NCBI RefSeq assembly: GCF_001866665.1
Contig: NZ_MLYO01000027.1
Span: forward strand, 62,001-126,000
DNA: 64,000 nt
Reading direction: 5' to 3'
DNA from: Streptomyces monashensis
Lineage (GTDB): Bacteria; Actinomycetota; Actinomycetes; Streptomycetales; Streptomycetaceae
Part shown: positions 16,587 through 24,312 of the stretch, one piece after another
Layout of the letters: each line of letters opens with the position of its first letter
Numbering within the stretch: the stretch's first letter is position 1
Program-made: the position numbers and the translations under genes
The notes under the pieces: generated by a model
Database searches by the model: none
What the model was told of the DNA's origin: nothing
The model's input: the letters and a program-made list of their open reading frames with translations, nothing else

Positions 16587-18026
16587 TTACGAGTGAAACG
16601 CCCCCGGGTGCGTCTGCTCCCGCACGGCCGTGAACTGCTGCCGTACCGCCTGACCCACCGCCAGCTCGTCGCCCGGCTCCAGCACCTGCGCCGCCGCGCC
16701 CTGCCAGGCCGGCGGGGTGCGCGGGTCGAGTGTGCCCTGCGACACACCGAGCGCCCAGGCGGCCTGCCGGGCCGCGCCGATCGCCGCGTAGTCCGCCGGC
16801 TGCGGCACGACGACCTGCGCGCCGAACAGCGAGGGCGCCGAGGCCTGCACGGCGGGCAGTTCGGCGGCCTGACCCAGCAGGAAGATCCGCCGCACGTCCA
16901 CGCCCCGCCCGCGCAGCACGTCCAGCGCGTCGCCGAGCCCGCAGAGCATGCCCTCGAACGCGGCCCGCGCCAGGTGTTCCGGCTTCATCGACTCCCGGCG
17001 CAGCCCCGCGAGCGTCCCGGCGGTGTGCGGCAGGTTCGGCGTCCGCTCACCTTCCAGATAGGGCAGCAGCACCAGTCCGTGCGCCCCGGGCGTCGACTTC
17101 GCCGCCAGATCGGACAGGCTCTCCAGATCGGGCAGGCCGAGCAGTTCGGCGGCGCCGCGCAGGGTCCGTACGGCGTTCAGGGTGGTGACGACCGGCAGGT
17201 GCATGCCGGTCGCGTCGGCGAGGGAGGTGATCATCCCGGTCTGGTCGGCGAGCGCCTCCGGGTGGACGGCCATGACCGACCCGGACGCCCCGAGGCTGAC
17301 CACCGCGTCCCCCAGCCCGATCCCGAGCCCGAACGCGGCGGCCATGGTCTCCCCGGTCCCGGCCGAGATCAGCAGCCCCTCCGGGGTCGTACCGGCCGCG
17401 TCGGACGGGCCGATCACCTCCGGGAGCATCGCCTGGTGCCCGAGCGCCAGCTCGACCAGATCGGGCCGGTAGGCGGCGGTGGCGGCCGACCAGTACCCGG
17501 TCGAGGAGGCTCCGCCGCGGTCGGTCGTCCGGCGCACGGGCCGGCCGAGCAACTGCCACACCAGCCAGTCGTGCGCCTGGAGCAGTACGGCCGTGCGGCG
17601 GGCGTTCTCGGGTTCGCTCTTCGCCAGCCAGCGCAGCTTGGTGACCGGCGCCGCGGCCTGCGGCACGCTCCCCACGGCCTGCGCCCACGCCTCGCGCCCG
17701 CCGAGCGCGTCGAGCAGATCGGCCGCCGCGACCTGCGCCCGTTTGTCGCCGCCGACCAGCGCCGGGCGCACGGTGTTGCCCTGGGCGTCCAGCGGGACGA
17801 GGGCGTTCTGCTGGGCCGAGACCCCGATGGCCTGCACGCCCTCCAGCAGACCGCCGCCGGCGGCCTCGCCGAGGGAGAGCAGCCAGGCCTGGGGGTCGAT
17901 GTCGCTGGGGCGGCCCTCCACCGGGTGCGGGGCGTAGCCCTGCCGCAGTACGGCACCGGTGTCCGCGTCACAGACGACGATGCGCGTGAAATCTGGCGAG
18001 CTGTCCAAGCCGGCGACTATCCCCAT
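16587..18026 (-). CDS. xylB: Xylulokinase (FGGY carbohydrate kinase)
   Basis: This 479-residue sugar kinase phosphorylates D-xylulose to xylulose 5-phosphate in the cytosol. The N-terminal phosphate-binding segment reads GLDSSPDFTRIVVCDADTG, and the substrate motif typical of xylulokinases appears as IGVSAQQNALVPLD. The C-terminal FGGY half includes ARAAFEGMLCGLGDALD. Length agrees with the family. No xylose isomerase gene is adjacent, so it may feed from isomerase elsewhere or act on a related ketose. The arabinofuranosidase near the right end of the window is a possible pentose source but is 40 kb away. Confidence 0.85.
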   Translation of the reverse strand: MGIVAGLDSSPDFTRIVVCDADTGAVLRQGYAPHPVEGRPSDIDPQAWLLSLGEAAGGGLLEGVQAIGVSAQQNALVPLDAQGNTVRPALVGGDKRAQVAAADLLDALGGREAWAQAVGSVPQAAAPVTKLRWLAKSEPENARRTAVLLQAHDWLVWQLLGRPVRRTTDRGGASSTGYWSAATAAYRPDLVELALGHQAMLPEVIGPSDAAGTTPEGLLISAGTGETMAAAFGLGIGLGDAVVSLGASGSVMAVHPEALADQTGMITSLADATGMHLPVVTTLNAVRTLRGAAELLGLPDLESLSDLAAKSTPGAHGLVLLPYLEGERTPNLPHTAGTLAGLRRESMKPEHLARAAFEGMLCGLGDALDVLRGRGVDVRRIFLLGQAAELPAVQASAPSLFGAQVVVPQPADYAAIGAARQAAWALGVSQGTLDPRTPPAWQGAAAQVLEPGDELAVGQAVRQQFTAVREQTHPGAFHS

Positions 18027-18088
18027 GCACCGAATTTTGCAGCATTCCTGAGGATGCTTGGGTCAGGGGCGGCCAAAGGGGTGGGGGT

Positions 18089-18394
18089 TCAGGTGTTGCT
18101 CGTGCCCCAGTCGTCCTCGGGGGTGCCGTTGAGGTTGCGCTCGCGCAGGTTGCGGACCCGCTGGCTCACCGTCTCGGGTACCCGGTCGCCGACCTTGCCG
18201 CTGACCGTGTGGAAGGCCTTGCCCGCGTACTGGCGGCCCTGCTGGGCGGCGGTCTCGGCGGTGTTCCGGACGGCCGGGTTCTCCGCGATCCGGCGCACGG
18301 CCTTCTTCAGCTGCTCGTAGCGTTCGCGTCCGGCCCTGGTGCCGAGTACGTAACCGAGGGCCAGTCCGGCGACGAACGTGAGCCGGTAGCGCAT
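18089..18394 (-). CDS. YtxH-like small membrane-associated protein
   Basis: This 101-residue protein has a short N-terminal glycine-rich membrane segment (YRLTFVAGLALGYVLGTRAG) followed by a charged helical region with RERYEQLKKAVRRIAENPAV. This is the layout of YtxH-like general stress proteins, which lack a known biochemical activity. The longer frame starting at 18466 would put charged residues ahead of the membrane helix, so the Met at 18394 is preferred. Confidence 0.75.
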   Translation of the reverse strand: MRYRLTFVAGLALGYVLGTRAGRERYEQLKKAVRRIAENPAVRNTAETAAQQGRQYAGKAFHTVSGKVGDRVPETVSQRVRNLRERNLNGTPEDDWGTSNT

Positions 18395-18554
18395 GGCTGC
18401 CACCCTTCCCTTGCCTGGGTCTGCTGGTGCGACGTGGGCACCGAGGGGAACCGATTGGCGGAGCACCCCCCTGCTTGCGCTAATGTATGTGTCGCAGCGA
18501 GCGCCCGCCCCCTGGCGAATACCCAGGCAGGTGCGTTCGAAGCAATCGAGGCGA

Positions 18555-18627
18555 TCCTCCGTAGCTCAATTGGCAGAGCAGCCGGCTGTTAACCGGCAGG
18601 TTACTGGTTCGAGTCCAGTCGGGGGAG
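18555..18627 (+). tRNA. tRNA-Asn (anticodon GTT)
   Basis: A 73-nt cloverleaf: acceptor TCCTCCG pairs with CGGGGGA (one G-T pair), the D arm starts GCTC, the anticodon stem is CCGGC/GCCGG around CTGTTAA (anticodon GTT), and the T arm is ACTGG/CCAGT around TTCGAGT. The discriminator is G. CCA is not encoded. Confidence 0.95.
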
Positions 18628-18633
18628 CTTCGG

Positions 18634-18706
18634 TCCTCCGTAGCTCAATTGGCAGAGCAGCCGGCTGTTAACCGGCAGGTTACTGGTTCGAGTCCAGTCG
18701 GGGGAG
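18634..18706 (+). tRNA. tRNA-Asn (anticodon GTT), second identical copy
   Basis: Base-for-base identical to the copy 79 bp upstream across all 73 nt, with only 6 bp between the two genes. They are probably one transcript. CCA is not encoded. A terminator hairpin follows 12 bp later. Confidence 0.95.
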
Positions 18707-18718
18707 CGCAGTGATCGA

Positions 18719-18740
18719 GGACCCCTCAGGGGTCCTTTTT
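18719..18740 (+). terminator. Terminator of the tRNA-Asn pair
   Basis: GGACCCC and GGGGTCC form a 7-bp stem with a 3-nt loop, followed by five T residues. A classic intrinsic terminator just after the second tRNA-Asn. Confidence 0.85.
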
Positions 18741-18893
18741 CATGCCCGCTTCATGTCCGCGGGAACCGGCGCGGCCGCGGTGGTGTCCTCAGGATCATGA
18801 GCAGCGCAGAAGCCGACCATCCGAAGCAGGAGATCGTATGAGCGGCTATGCTGCGGCAGACGGCGCGCACACGTGTACGCGACACGCCGCTAT

Positions 18894-18970
18894 GGGGCGG
18901 TAGCTCAGCCGGTTAGAGCAGCGGACTCATAATCCGTCGGCCGTGGGTTCGAGTCCCACCCGCCCCACCA
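18894..18970 (+). tRNA. tRNA with CAT anticodon (elongator Met or Ile2), CCA encoded
   Basis: A 77-nt tRNA including the encoded 3' CCA. Acceptor GGGGCGG pairs with CCGCCCC, the anticodon stem is GCGGA/TCCGT around CTCATAA, and the T arm is GTGGG/CCCAC. The CAT anticodon fits elongator Met or the lysidine-modified Ile tRNA; I cannot separate the two from sequence alone. Integrase relics begin directly downstream, which makes this gene the likely insertion site of the island. Confidence 0.9.
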
Positions 18971-19012
18971 GCACCCGCAGGTGCAGAATCGATCTAACCT
19001 GCGGAAACGCGA

Positions 19013-19050
19013 GAACGGGGGTCGCCACCCGCGGGTGGCGACCCCCGTTC
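19013..19050. terminator. Large perfect hairpin, bidirectional terminator
   Basis: GAACGGGGGTCGCCACCC (19013-19030) and its exact reverse complement (19033-19050) form an 18-bp stem with a 2-base loop. It ends the tRNA transcript on the plus strand and overlaps the last codons of the minus-strand relic that stops at 19049. Confidence 0.8.
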
Positions 19051-19330
19051 ATCCGTTCAGTTCAAGATCCAGGGGCACACCTGGGCCTGCAGGCCCGGAG
19101 CGGGCAATCGTGAAGCGCGTGAGCGAGAGGTCGGCTCGCTGCTCCTCCGGATACCGGTCGTCGCAGTTCTTCACTCGGACCAACTCCAGGTCGATTGCGG
19201 CGCAGTGGTCGCCCATCCGCTTCAGGGCACCGTTCGCGGCGTCGTCCTGTCCCCGGCCGGACAGGGTGATCATGCCGAAGAGGCCGGAGCCGGTCTGGGC
19301 CTGCGCTCCAACGGCCCTGAGATCCCCTTT
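19049..19330 (-). pseudogene. Unrecognised C-terminal gene fragment
   Basis: About 90 codons with Streptomyces-like codon use can be read on the minus strand, from TGSGLFGMITLSGRG through CAAIDLELVRVKNCDDRY to the end GVPLDLELNG. There is no start codon or recognised domain, and upstream the frame runs into integrase relic sequence. It is probably the tail of a mobile-element gene; I cannot name it. Confidence 0.35.
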
Positions 19331-19379
19331 CTGCCGTGCACCGTGGACGAAGAAGACGGCGACGTCGCCTGGCCACGAC

Positions 19380-20010
19380 TTCCACGATCTGCTGGGAGAT
19401 CCGCAACCACAGGGCGTCGGTGCTGACCTCCGTCCACGGCAGGGCGGCCCATCTCGCCGCGACGGGGGCCGAGGAAGATGAACGAGCGCCACAGCTCGTA
19501 GAGCCAGTCAGTCTTGACGAAGTCAAGGAAATCGCGGTCAGTTCCGGTGTCCAGACCATGTCTGGGCCGGGCTTCTCGCCGGTTCGCTTCCGGTGCTCGA
19601 CGCGCTCGGGCGTCCGGACGAGCGGCTTCGGCCGGGTGACCGGCGGCAGCTCCAAGAGCTGTGCCCAGTTCTTGGAGAACGCGTGCTCGCGCCTGATCCC
19701 CCAGGACAGGGCCGAGCTGCGGGTGTTGTCGATGCGGTGCATGGTGGCGGCGGAGGTGATCTTCCGCAGCCCCTTCTTGCCGTCATCGAGGGCCGCGCTT
19801 GCGCCGAGGAAGGACCGGCGGGCGGCTCGCCGTTCCTCCATCTTCCCGGCCGCCTTCACCCAGGCCCGGTGTGCGTCGTCGCGGTTCGACTGCAGTTGAT
19901 CGACGCGAGGCCGGTGGAGAATCCGCTCGGCGTTCTGCTTCTCGATCGCGTCGTACATCTTGTCGAGGTGCCGGACTTCGAGGAAGGCGGAGAAGCACCA
20001 TGCCGTCCAG
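19380..20010 (-). pseudogene. Tyrosine integrase relic (pSAM2-like Streptomyces type)
   Basis: Pieces of a large Streptomyces integrase are readable across several frames: FLEVRHLDKMYDAIEKQNAE at the start, then LELPPVTRPKPLVRTPERVE followed by TGEKPGPDMVWTPELT. The expected next segment appears only after a frame change, as LYELWRSFIFLGPRRGEM. The catalytic C-terminal Arg-His-Arg-Tyr part is not continuous. At least two frameshifts make it inactive. Location just past a tRNA gene is where such an integrase normally sits. Confidence 0.65.
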
Positions 20011-20092
20011 GCAGCGGCCGAACCGGTGAACCTGAAACCACGTCAACCCGCCCAGATCAGCTAGTCGACCACTCCCGCACAGCGGGGGAACC

Positions 20093-20210
20093 GCAGCGCG
20101 GTACTTGCCGCACGAGCAGTTCCGCCGGCTGGCCGCCGACATCCAGCGGGACGGGCACCTGACCTCGACGCCGCTGGTGTGGAACGACGTCGGCAGCGGC
20201 ACAGCGACAT
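20093..20210 (+). pseudogene. ParB-like domain fragment
   Basis: A 35-40 codon stretch reads YLPHEQFRRLAADIQRDGHL, then TSTPLVWNDVGSG. It resembles the start of ParB-like nuclease domains found on actinophages and integrative elements, where a gene-specific set of positions is followed by a conserved GxHR motif. That motif is missing and the sequence runs into unrelated DNA. Confidence 0.4.
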
Positions 20211-20299
20211 CCTTCCCACCCACCTCACAGGGCAAGCCAGTTCAGATGACCTGCCCCACCTCTCAGGTTCCAGTTCTGCCGGCTGACTGACGGCCTTCA

Positions 20300-20475
20300 C
20301 GAAGGGCGCTGGTGCGGGCAGGGAAAGAACAGAAGCAGACCGCCGTTGACCTCGACATCCATCCGGTCACGTTGTCGAAGTGGTTACGCCAGGACGACAT
20401 CGACAACGGACGGCGCCCTGGAAACCGAGCTCGAGATCGTCCGCAAGGCCGCCACGTTCCTCGGCGAGGACAAGC
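20300..20475 (+). pseudogene. IS3-type OrfA transposase remnant
   Basis: The helix-turn-helix part reads LVRAGKEQKQTAVDLDIHPV followed by TLSKWLRQDDIDNG. After a one-base frame change, the leucine-zipper end ALETELEIVRKAATFLGED follows. Both parts match the short OrfA of IS3-family elements. OrfB and terminal repeats are absent. The fragment is fused directly to an integrase tail. Confidence 0.6.
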
Positions 20476-20600
20476 CGGCCCCAAAAGGCCTGGACCCGGC
20501 GTTCACCCTCCGGACCTACACTCACTTCATGCCGGAGGCCGGCGCGCGTGGCCTCGCTGTCATCGAGACATGGTTCGCCGATCTCGCTGAAAGTCCCTGA
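20476..20600 (+). pseudogene. C-terminal end of a second tyrosine integrase
   Basis: The frame reads KGLDPAFTLRTYTHFMPEAG and then ARGLAVIETWFADLAES before a stop at 20598-20600. The segment with catalytic Tyr in TYTHFMP is the standard C-terminus of Streptomyces tyrosine integrases. Everything N-terminal of it is gone. Its orientation is opposite to the other integrase relic, so the two come from different elements or an inversion. Confidence 0.6.
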
Positions 20601-20749
20601 AAAGTCCCTAGCGGGGTCTCAGCCCTCCCGATCGCACGAAGCCACAGGTCAGGTCGTGATCACCGCCAAAGTTGGCGTTTATCCGGTGGATAGTGCATCA
20701 ATCGCCCCTCGGTAATGATCAATGACTGGTCATGCATGAGTCCGCATTT

Positions 20750-21253
20750 ATCGCTTTTGTTCCACATGAGACCCCGCGAATATTGGCAGTGCGGGAACCG
20801 GAGCCGTCTTGGGGCCTGGCCTGCTTGGGGGTGGTGGAGGAAGGATTGGCGCTGGGGCCTGAGGGCCTCTCGTTGATTGAACTTATGGAAAAGTTGGACG
20901 AGACGGACATGCGCTGGATTTGCCTCGACTGCGATCGCCAGCTTTGCCGCAGGTCAGACGCGCAATTTACTCGAATGGGGTACGTGAACAGCTACCTCGC
21001 ATCCTGACCGCGCGGAGAGCGCGGGGGGTTCCTGCTGCCCGATGCGCCGGAGCGCGAGACGCCGACGCCGCCTTTCCATCGGGTGGATTGTCGCCCATCG
21101 ACCTCGGGAGACTGCTCGGAGTGCGCGTGCTGGTCTACTTCCAGTTCTCCATCGATGGTGGCCGTGAACGGCGGTAATCCTCAATGTGCTGAGGTCTGAT
21201 TTCTCGTCACGTGAACCATGGCCGAGCTCAGAGCTAGAATTCGAGGAAACTCT
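20750..21253 (+). repeat. Duplicated leader/promoter block, copy 1 (upstream of MFS exporter)
   Basis: This block matches the block at 24,297-25,071. The last ~250 bp (from 21,001) are nearly the same in both, with about 15 substitutions and one 6-base gap by eye. The identity runs through the ribosome-binding stretch GAGGAAA and stops at the GTG start codon. A 14-codon open frame (21155-21199, MVAVNGGNPQCAEV) is kept in both. The element ACGTGAAC occurs at 20982 and 21209. The distal part (20,750-21,000) is more divergent and lacks most of a small open frame present in copy 2. Confidence 0.8.
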
Positions 21254-22504
21254 GTGGGAATCCGCTCCCTCATGCCTGCGCTACCCAAGACGCGGGCGTC
21301 CCGGGCCGAAGGCTCCGGGGCGCCCGCGAACCACGCTGCCAGGCTGCTCTGGCCTCTGACACTGATCAACACGTTCGGCAACGGTCTGTTCCGGGTGAAC
21401 AGTGCGCTGTTCTTCACGCATGTCGGGGACATGACGGCGGCTCAGTTCGGCACAGGACTGGCTCTCGGCGGCGTTTGTGGCATCCTCGCGTCCGTGCCGT
21501 TCGGCCGGGCTGCCGACCGCTGGGGTGCCCGCCGTGTGCTGATGGTCCTCTGGTCCGCGGAGGCCGTGGGGATCTTGGGTTATACGCAAGTGCATTCGTT
21601 CTGGATGTTCCTCCTGTTGATCTGCCCGATCACTGCGGTGGATCGCGGGGCAGTGGTCGCGTACCGGGCGCTGCTGGCGACAGCGCTGCCGCAGGACGGT
21701 GTGGTCAGGGCGCGGGCGAAGCTTCGAGCACTGGCGAATGTCGGGGTCGGGCTCGGCGCGGGCGTCGGCGGCATCGCGCTCGCCGTGAACACGCCTACCG
21801 CCTACTTTGCCGTCATCGTCGGTGACTGTCTGACCTTCGTCGTCGCAGCGGTCATGCTGGCCGGCCTCCCGATCGCCGAGACGCCCGCCGCCGTAGCCGC
21901 CGGGCAGGATCGCCGACGCTCGGGCGTGCTACGAGATCGGCGTTATGTGCTGTTCAGTGCGATATGCACGGTCCTGGCGCTACAGTTCGGCGTCTTCGAA
22001 GTCGGCCTGCCGCTGTGGGTGGTTCGCGACACGAGCGCACCGCGGGCGATCGTGGCGGTGTCGCTCGTGATGAACACAGCCCTCGTCGCCTTGCTCCAGG
22101 TCCGCCTGAGCAAGGGCAGCGAGGACAGTGTCGGCGCGGTCCGGCACGGCGAGCGCGCCGGATGGCTGTTGGCCCTGGGCTGCGCAGTCTTCGTCGTGTC
22201 ACGATCCGGGTCGGCGATCGCGGCGACGGTCTTGGTCCTGGGCGCGGCGCTGGTCATGACGATCGCCGAGGTGTACTTCGCGGCCTCGAGCACCACGCTG
22301 AGCTACAACCTCGCCCCCGACGGCCAGGCCGGCGCCTACCAGGGCCTGTTCCAATCAGGGACATCCACAGCGACATCGCTTGCACCGGTGGTGATGACAA
22401 GCGGCGTGCTGCAGTTCCCGGTATGGGGCTGGCTGGCCCTCGGCGGGGTTTTCGCCATCGCCGGGACTTCACTCCGCTGGATCGACGTCGAGACCCGCCG
22501 GTAG
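21254..22504 (+). CDS. MFS exporter of the biosynthetic cluster
   Basis: This 416-residue, 12-helix major facilitator has a DHA1-like motif A in VPFGRAADRWGARRVLMVLW. The first helix begins LLWPLTLINTFGNGLFRVNS. I chose GTG at 21254 because GAGGAAA lies five bases ahead of it; the in-frame ATG at 21218 lies within the duplicated leader. The gene is preceded by the same leader cassette as the first ATP-grasp ligase, which suggests co-expression and a role exporting the cluster product or giving self-resistance. Its stop codon lies exactly where recombinase-relic sequence begins, so the native C-terminus may have been trimmed. Confidence 0.85.
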   Translation: MGIRSLMPALPKTRASRAEGSGAPANHAARLLWPLTLINTFGNGLFRVNSALFFTHVGDMTAAQFGTGLALGGVCGILASVPFGRAADRWGARRVLMVLWSAEAVGILGYTQVHSFWMFLLLICPITAVDRGAVVAYRALLATALPQDGVVRARAKLRALANVGVGLGAGVGGIALAVNTPTAYFAVIVGDCLTFVVAAVMLAGLPIAETPAAVAAGQDRRRSGVLRDRRYVLFSAICTVLALQFGVFEVGLPLWVVRDTSAPRAIVAVSLVMNTALVALLQVRLSKGSEDSVGAVRHGERAGWLLALGCAVFVVSRSGSAIAATVLVLGAALVMTIAEVYFAASSTTLSYNLAPDGQAGAYQGLFQSGTSTATSLAPVVMTSGVLQFPVWGWLALGGVFAIAGTSLRWIDVETRR

Positions 22505-22773
22505 CCGCGCGGCAGCAGGCCTGCCGGCACAGGCTCGTGCCGGGCATCGATGGCATGCAAGCAGTTTGCGAATCCGCGTGCGGCACTCAGCCTCAGCCAG
22601 TGCCGGCAGGGCGACGCGTCCGGCGCGATGGCCCACTGCAGCGCATGCTCGACTGCGAGGAGCCCGACGCCTTCCGTGTCCAGGCTGTCGGAGAGCTGGA
22701 TGTCGAGCTTGCCCGGCTCGTCCGGCTCGAACCCGAATGAGCGGCGCAGCGCCAGGTAGTCGCCGGCGGCCAT
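22500..22773 (-). pseudogene. Tyrosine recombinase N-terminal fragment
   Basis: From a Met at 22773 the minus strand reads MAAGDYLALRRSFGFEPDEP, continues with VGLLAVEHALQWAIAPDASP and ends at PVPAGLLPRGYRR. This is the N-terminal SAM-like core-binding domain of site-specific recombinases associated with Streptomyces mobile elements. The catalytic domain is missing. One end is fused to an IS5-type transposase relic and the other to the 3' end of the MFS gene. Confidence 0.6.
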
Positions 22774-23395
22774 GCGCCACGATCCCGTAGGTCTGCTCGA
22801 CCCTCCAGCGTTTCGGCTGCGGGACGAACCCCCTGTCCCGCGGGTTGCGTCCGACGATCTCGACATCGATGCCCAGGCTGGTGCCGTGCGCGGCGACCTG
22901 GTCCAGCAGGGCGATGCCCGCGGCGTTGTCGTGCGTGCTCGCGGCCGGGACGATGACCGCGACGACCAGGACCAATACATCGGCGGCCAGGGCCCGTTGG
23001 CGACTGGGGACCCGTTTCGCAGCGTCCCGGCCGGTCGTGGAGGCGGGGACCCCGGCGGCCACGTGGACGCTCTGCGTGTCCAGGACCACCAGGGTCGGGT
23101 CCTCTGATCGGCGGGCCCGCTCTCGGACCTGACAGCGCGGGAGCTCATGGATGACCTGGTCGGTCCCGTCGTCGCGCCACGCGGCGAAGTAGTGGTTCGA
23201 CGCGCTCTTCGGCGGCAGATCGTGCGGGAGGTACGCCCACGGGCAACCGGTCCTGCCCTGGTAGAGGATCGAGTTCACGATCTCCCGCATCGCATGGGCG
23301 CCCTGATGGCCGCTCACCGACCGGTGCCGGTCCTTCCAGGCTGTGATGACCGGCTCTGCCAACGACCACTGCTCGTCGGATAAGTCGCTGGTCAC
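22774..23395 (-). pseudogene. IS5-family transposase relic
   Basis: The N-terminal half is well preserved: TSDLSDEQWSLAEPVITAWK, REIVNSILYQGRTGCPWAYL, and the DDE-type segment LVVLDTQSVHVAAGVPAST. A stretch normally found after LLDQVAAHG is deleted. The C-terminal PQPKRWRVEQTYGI is present and then the frame ends at the recombinase fragment. The element is therefore inactive. It separates the MFS exporter from the LuxR-type regulator. Confidence 0.8.
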
Positions 23396-23439
23396 ACCAG
23401 AGCCGGTTGAATGCTCACAACCCGCCCTCTCAGGCCGTC

Positions 23440-24312
23440 CTAATCACCTTTCCCCCTGCCCCAGAGATAGCCCATCTGCATCCGGTTGTGTGCCCCGAGC
23501 TCTCGCTTCATGCTGGCGATGTGGCTCTGTAGCGACCGCTCGCTGATGCCGAGCCGCCGGGCTATCTGCTTGTCTGGGTAGCCGTTGATCAGCAGGCGCT
23601 TGATCGAGTCACGCATTGCGGGCATGACCTCCCTTGCCGCCATCGCTGCATAATTTGGGGCGAACGGGAAGGGCTTTGCTCGATCCCACGATCTGTTGAA
23701 CATGTCGCGGAGAAAGCTGACGACGGCCGGCTCGCTCACCGCGACCGCAGAGGTGCGATCTGCGTTCGCGGCGATGAAGGCGACGTCGTCGACGATGATC
23801 AGGCGGTCGAAGAACTCGTCGAGCGTACGGACTGAAGCGCCGAGTCTTGTCACCTCCTGGACATATTCTTTTGTCGCCTCGTCGAAACGCGTCGTGTGTT
23901 GATAGAGAGTACGCATTACGACGCCTGCGGCTACGTGACGCCGCACGCTTTCCAAGGCGTCGTCGAGAACTTTCCTCGGGCGAGGACCGTCTGGCTGCGC
24001 GGTAAGAATTTCCCGCCGGGAGCCCGACAGTGCGTCATCGATGGCCTGAGCGATGGTGGATAGGCCGTGAATTTCGCGGATACCCGAGTTCCTGTTGGCG
24101 GCTGCGAACGGCATGTCGTGCAGTCGGCTGGCCTGCTCATCGACGAGTCGGCTCAGGCCCGTCAAGTGTTTGGCCATTCCCTTGAGGAACTCATCCGATT
24201 TCGTCTGAGCGTTTGGCGGAGCCACATGACGGCAGTGACTCCCGGTGTTCGCTTCGCCGCATAGGGTGTTCGGCCCTGCCGTGAGCCCTCCCCATTTTTC
24301 GTCTTTGTCCAT
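23440..24312 (-). CDS. LuxR-type HTH regulator of the cluster
   Basis: This 290-residue regulator has a C-terminal LuxR/FixJ-type helix-turn-helix: GYPDKQIARRLGISERSLQS, then HIASMKRELGAHNRMQMG. The N-terminal ~220 residues hold no receiver aspartate pattern that I recognise. They contain REILTAQPDGPRPRKVLDDA and a segment around RTLDEFFDRLIIVDDVAFIA that resembles the PLD-like sensor region seen in some Streptomyces pathway regulators. The ATG at 24312 has a GGGGGT ribosome site. It is divergent from the first ATP-grasp gene, so it is the best candidate for controlling the cluster. Confidence 0.8.
   Translation of the reverse strand: MDKDEKWGGLTAGPNTLCGEANTGSHCRHVAPPNAQTKSDEFLKGMAKHLTGLSRLVDEQASRLHDMPFAAANRNSGIREIHGLSTIAQAIDDALSGSRREILTAQPDGPRPRKVLDDALESVRRHVAAGVVMRTLYQHTTRFDEATKEYVQEVTRLGASVRTLDEFFDRLIIVDDVAFIAANADRTSAVAVSEPAVVSFLRDMFNRSWDRAKPFPFAPNYAAMAAREVMPAMRDSIKRLLINGYPDKQIARRLGISERSLQSHIASMKRELGAHNRMQMGYLWGRGKGD

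Noticed and set aside
18555..18706. Direct repeats as a possible two-repeat CRISPR remnant
   Set aside because: The repeats fold as complete tRNA-Asn genes; no CRISPR array or cas gene is seen in the window.
20732..21007. 91-codon frame in leader copy 1
   Set aside because: It spans the divergent part of the duplicated block, is not conserved in the other copy and has no domain; treated as leader DNA.
21218..21253. ATG start giving an N-terminal MAELRARIRGNS extension on the MFS exporter (and the matching one at 25036 on ATP-grasp 1)
   Set aside because: The extension is identical in kind in two unrelated proteins because it is translated from the shared leader DNA; GAGGAAA places the real starts at the GTG codons 21254 and 25072.
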